In this document: positions 62,572-64,000 of the stretch, in pieces | Layout: each line of letters starts with the position of its first letter | Numbering within the stretch: the first letter of the stretch is position 1 | Made by a program: the position numbers and the translations under genes | NCBI GenBank assembly: GCA_017592665.1 | Contig: JAGFNW010000032.1 | Coordinates: forward strand, 22,515-86,514 | DNA: 64,000 nucleotides | Direction: 5' to 3' | Origin: Streptosporangiaceae bacterium NEAU-GS5 | GTDB lineage: Bacteria; Actinomycetota; Actinomycetes; Streptosporangiales; Streptosporangiaceae | Notes under the pieces: generated by a model | Seen by the model: the letters and a program-made list of their open reading frames with translations, nothing else | What the model was told of the DNA's origin: nothing | The model's database searches: none

Positions 62572-63351
62572 CTAGATGACGGGAAGTTCACCGCCGTCGA
62601 CTGTCAGGCTTACTCCGGTGACCCACTGAGCCCGGTCTGATGCGAGGTAGGCGACGGCCTCGGCGATGTCGCGCGGGTCTCCGGGACGACCTAGAGGGAT
62701 GCCCGCTGTGGTGGCGGCAAGCGGGACGTCCATCGCGTCGGCGAAGCTCTGGCGGATCGCGTCGGCGCCCGGGGTGAGCACGTTGCCGGGGATGATCGTG
62801 GTGACGCGGATTCCGGCAGGCGCGAGCTCTGAAGCGAGCGCTTTGCCGTAGGTGTTGAGGGCGGCCTTGGCGGCAGCGTAGTGAGCCAATGGCGGCACCG
62901 GTGTGAGGGCCGCTCCCGTTGAGATGTTGACGATCACGCTGCCCGACCCGGCCGCGCGCAGCGCCGGCAGTAGCGCGTTGTTGACCCTCACGGCGGACAG
63001 GTAGTTGAGGTGGAGTGCGTCGATCCATTCCTCATCGGGGATGGATGAGATGCCCCCGATGTGGGCGCGTGCCGCCGCCGCGTTGTTGACCACGATGTCG
63101 ACGCCGCCGAGTTCGTCGAGCGCTGCCGCGGTGAATGCCTGCACGCCCGCGAGCGTGCCGATATCGCCCTGAATGAAGGTGGCGGCCTTCGGCGTCTCGT
63201 CGGAGGCGTTACGCGCCGTGGTGACGACGCTCGCGCCGCCGTCGAGCAGCCGCTGCACGATGGCCGCGCCGATCCCGCGACTGCCTCCCGTGACGATCGC
63301 GCGCTTTCCTGCGAACTCAGTGGTGTCGGGTGAAGTGGTAGTTCTGAACAT
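62572..63351 (-). CDS. SDR-family oxidoreductase
   Basis: A 259-residue classical SDR: VTGGSRGIGAA at the N terminus, NNAAA, catalytic Ser in VNISTGAAL, Tyr and Lys in HYAAAKAAL, and the C-terminal VTGVSLTVDGGELP. The ATG at 63351 lies 57 bp from the divergent TetR gene. Two GTTCWGAAC sites lie in or beside the gap, one directly at the SDR start. Such TetR-SDR pairs are common and often respond to electrophiles or xenobiotics. The substrate is unknown. Confidence 0.88.
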   Translation of the reverse strand: MFRTTTSPDTTEFAGKRAIVTGGSRGIGAAIVQRLLDGGASVVTTARNASDETPKAATFIQGDIGTLAGVQAFTAAALDELGGVDIVVNNAAAARAHIGGISSIPDEEWIDALHLNYLSAVRVNNALLPALRAAGSGSVIVNISTGAALTPVPPLAHYAAAKAALNTYGKALASELAPAGIRVTTIIPGNVLTPGADAIRQSFADAMDVPLAATTAGIPLGRPGDPRDIAEAVAYLASDRAQWVTGVSLTVDGGELPVI

Positions 63352-63390
63352 GCGGTCCACTATACGGGTTCTGGACCGATGGTTCAGAAC
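63341..63390. promoter_or_regulatory. TetR operators in the SDR/TetR divergent region
   Basis: GTTCTGGACC (63368-63377), GAT, GGTTCAGAAC (63381-63390) form an inverted repeat with one mismatch. A second GTTCTGAAC (63341-63349) overlaps the SDR start codon. Confidence 0.65.
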
Positions 63391-63407
63391 GGGTGTAACG
63401 TGGCGAT

Positions 63408-63992
63408 ATGGGGCGACCACGGAAATTCAGGGAGCAAGACGTCCTGGCCGCTGCGCGCCGGCAGTTCAATGAAACCGGCTACCACGGCACCTCGGTCGAC
63501 GATCTCTCCCGCGCGACAGGGCTCAGCAAGGGAAGCCTCTACGGCGCGTTCGGCGACAAGGAGGCCCTGTTCCAGCGAATATTCGAGGAGTACTGCGCAG
63601 ACTCCGACCAGGGCGCCGCCGCCCGGCTCGAAGGCCCGGAGGACCAGGCCCTGGACCGTCTCCGCCAATGGCTCACGGCGCCGGACGACCACACCGGCCG
63701 GCCTGGCTGTCTGCTGGCCAAGGCCACGGCCGAACTGGCGTCGGAGAACGACGCCATCGCGACCAGGTCGCTCGCGGCGTACGAAACGCTGCTCGACAGC
63801 TGCCGCCGCCTTGTCGAGCAGGCGCAGCGCGCCGGGCACCTGGATCCGGCCGCCGACGCTGAGGTGCTCGGCGGACTGATCCTCACCACGCATCGCGGGC
63901 TCGAAGCGCTCGCCAAGGCTGGGGTCGACGCGAAGACCAGGAACCGAATCGCCGACGCCGCGATCGACAGCATCGCACTGCCGGTTTGTTGA
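63408..63992 (+). CDS. TetR-family transcriptional regulator
   Basis: A 194-residue regulator. HTH: FREQDVLAAARRQFNETGYHGTSVDDLSRATGLSKGSLYGAFGDKEALF, a strong TetR match close to the AcrR/YcdC-like group. C-terminal domain with GCLLAKATAELASENDA, typical of the subgroup with a C-terminal dimer region. Divergent from the SDR gene, with the probable operator between. It ends 8 bp before the window edge. Confidence 0.9.
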   Translation: MGRPRKFREQDVLAAARRQFNETGYHGTSVDDLSRATGLSKGSLYGAFGDKEALFQRIFEEYCADSDQGAAARLEGPEDQALDRLRQWLTAPDDHTGRPGCLLAKATAELASENDAIATRSLAAYETLLDSCRRLVEQAQRAGHLDPAADAEVLGGLILTTHRGLEALAKAGVDAKTRNRIADAAIDSIALPVC

Positions 63993-64000
63993 CCCTGGAG

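Overview
The window is high-GC actinomycete DNA. Evidence for this is the GC-rich third codon positions, GTG starts, ATGA/GTGA gene overlaps, DUF574-type methyltransferase and DUF2637 families, and sugar ABC transporters without their own ATPase. It looks like part of a chromosome of a soil saprophyte specialised in plant hemicellulose, possibly in or near Streptosporangiales or Streptomycetales. The genus cannot be fixed from sequence reading alone.

Region 1 (1-8979) is an L-fucose-type catabolic locus. The minus strand encodes an L-fuconate dehydratase-like enolase, an SDR dehydrogenase and the start of a sugar-binding lipoprotein. The plus strand encodes a FadR-type GntR regulator, an FAH-family hydrolase, a fuconolactonase-like amidohydrolase and a complete nickel-pincer racemase set, larA-larB-larC-larE, with 4-bp overlaps from the amidohydrolase through larE. 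The expected end products of the non-phosphorylated L-fucose route are pyruvate and L-lactate, so a lactate-racemase-like module in the same operon is coherent. It could instead epimerise a sugar acid.

Region 2 (9029-49997) is a large hemicellulose island. Secreted enzymes are GH62, two GH54, GH29 fucosidase, GH27, two GH43, two GH10, GH11, a GH39-like enzyme, a CE3-like SGNH esterase, a CE1 esterase and a duplicated esterase. Ten of them carry ricin-type CBM13 modules. Two ABC import operons, each with a binding protein, two permeases and an intracellular glycosidase but no ATPase, are each controlled by an adjacent divergent LacI regulator. Two further LacI paralogues sit mid-island. At least four recurring palindromes run through the intergenic spaces: TGTTAGCGCTAACA, GAAA-N-TTTC, CGAATCGATTCG and CGAAATWATTTCG. 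Two shared promoter patterns precede the secreted-enzyme genes. The GH29 fucosidase gives a plausible source of fucose for region 1.

Region 3 (50497-55287) holds ordinary functions: a TetR/P-loop kinase divergent pair with a perfect operator, an orphan ABC-2-type permease, and an OmpR/histidine-kinase pair.

Region 4 (55562-62536) is a decaying, partly AT-richer accessory zone. It has two damaged DUF2637 copies, a frameshifted membrane protein, a 33-residue hydrophobic microprotein, an HTH-GTPase fusion followed by a possible truncated partner gene, an IS5-type transposase, and remnants of an ice-binding-like protein, a glycosyltransferase and a tyrosine recombinase. The HTH-GTPase group is the best candidate for an undescribed conflict-type system.

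The window ends (62572-63992) with an SDR/TetR divergent pair and its operator.
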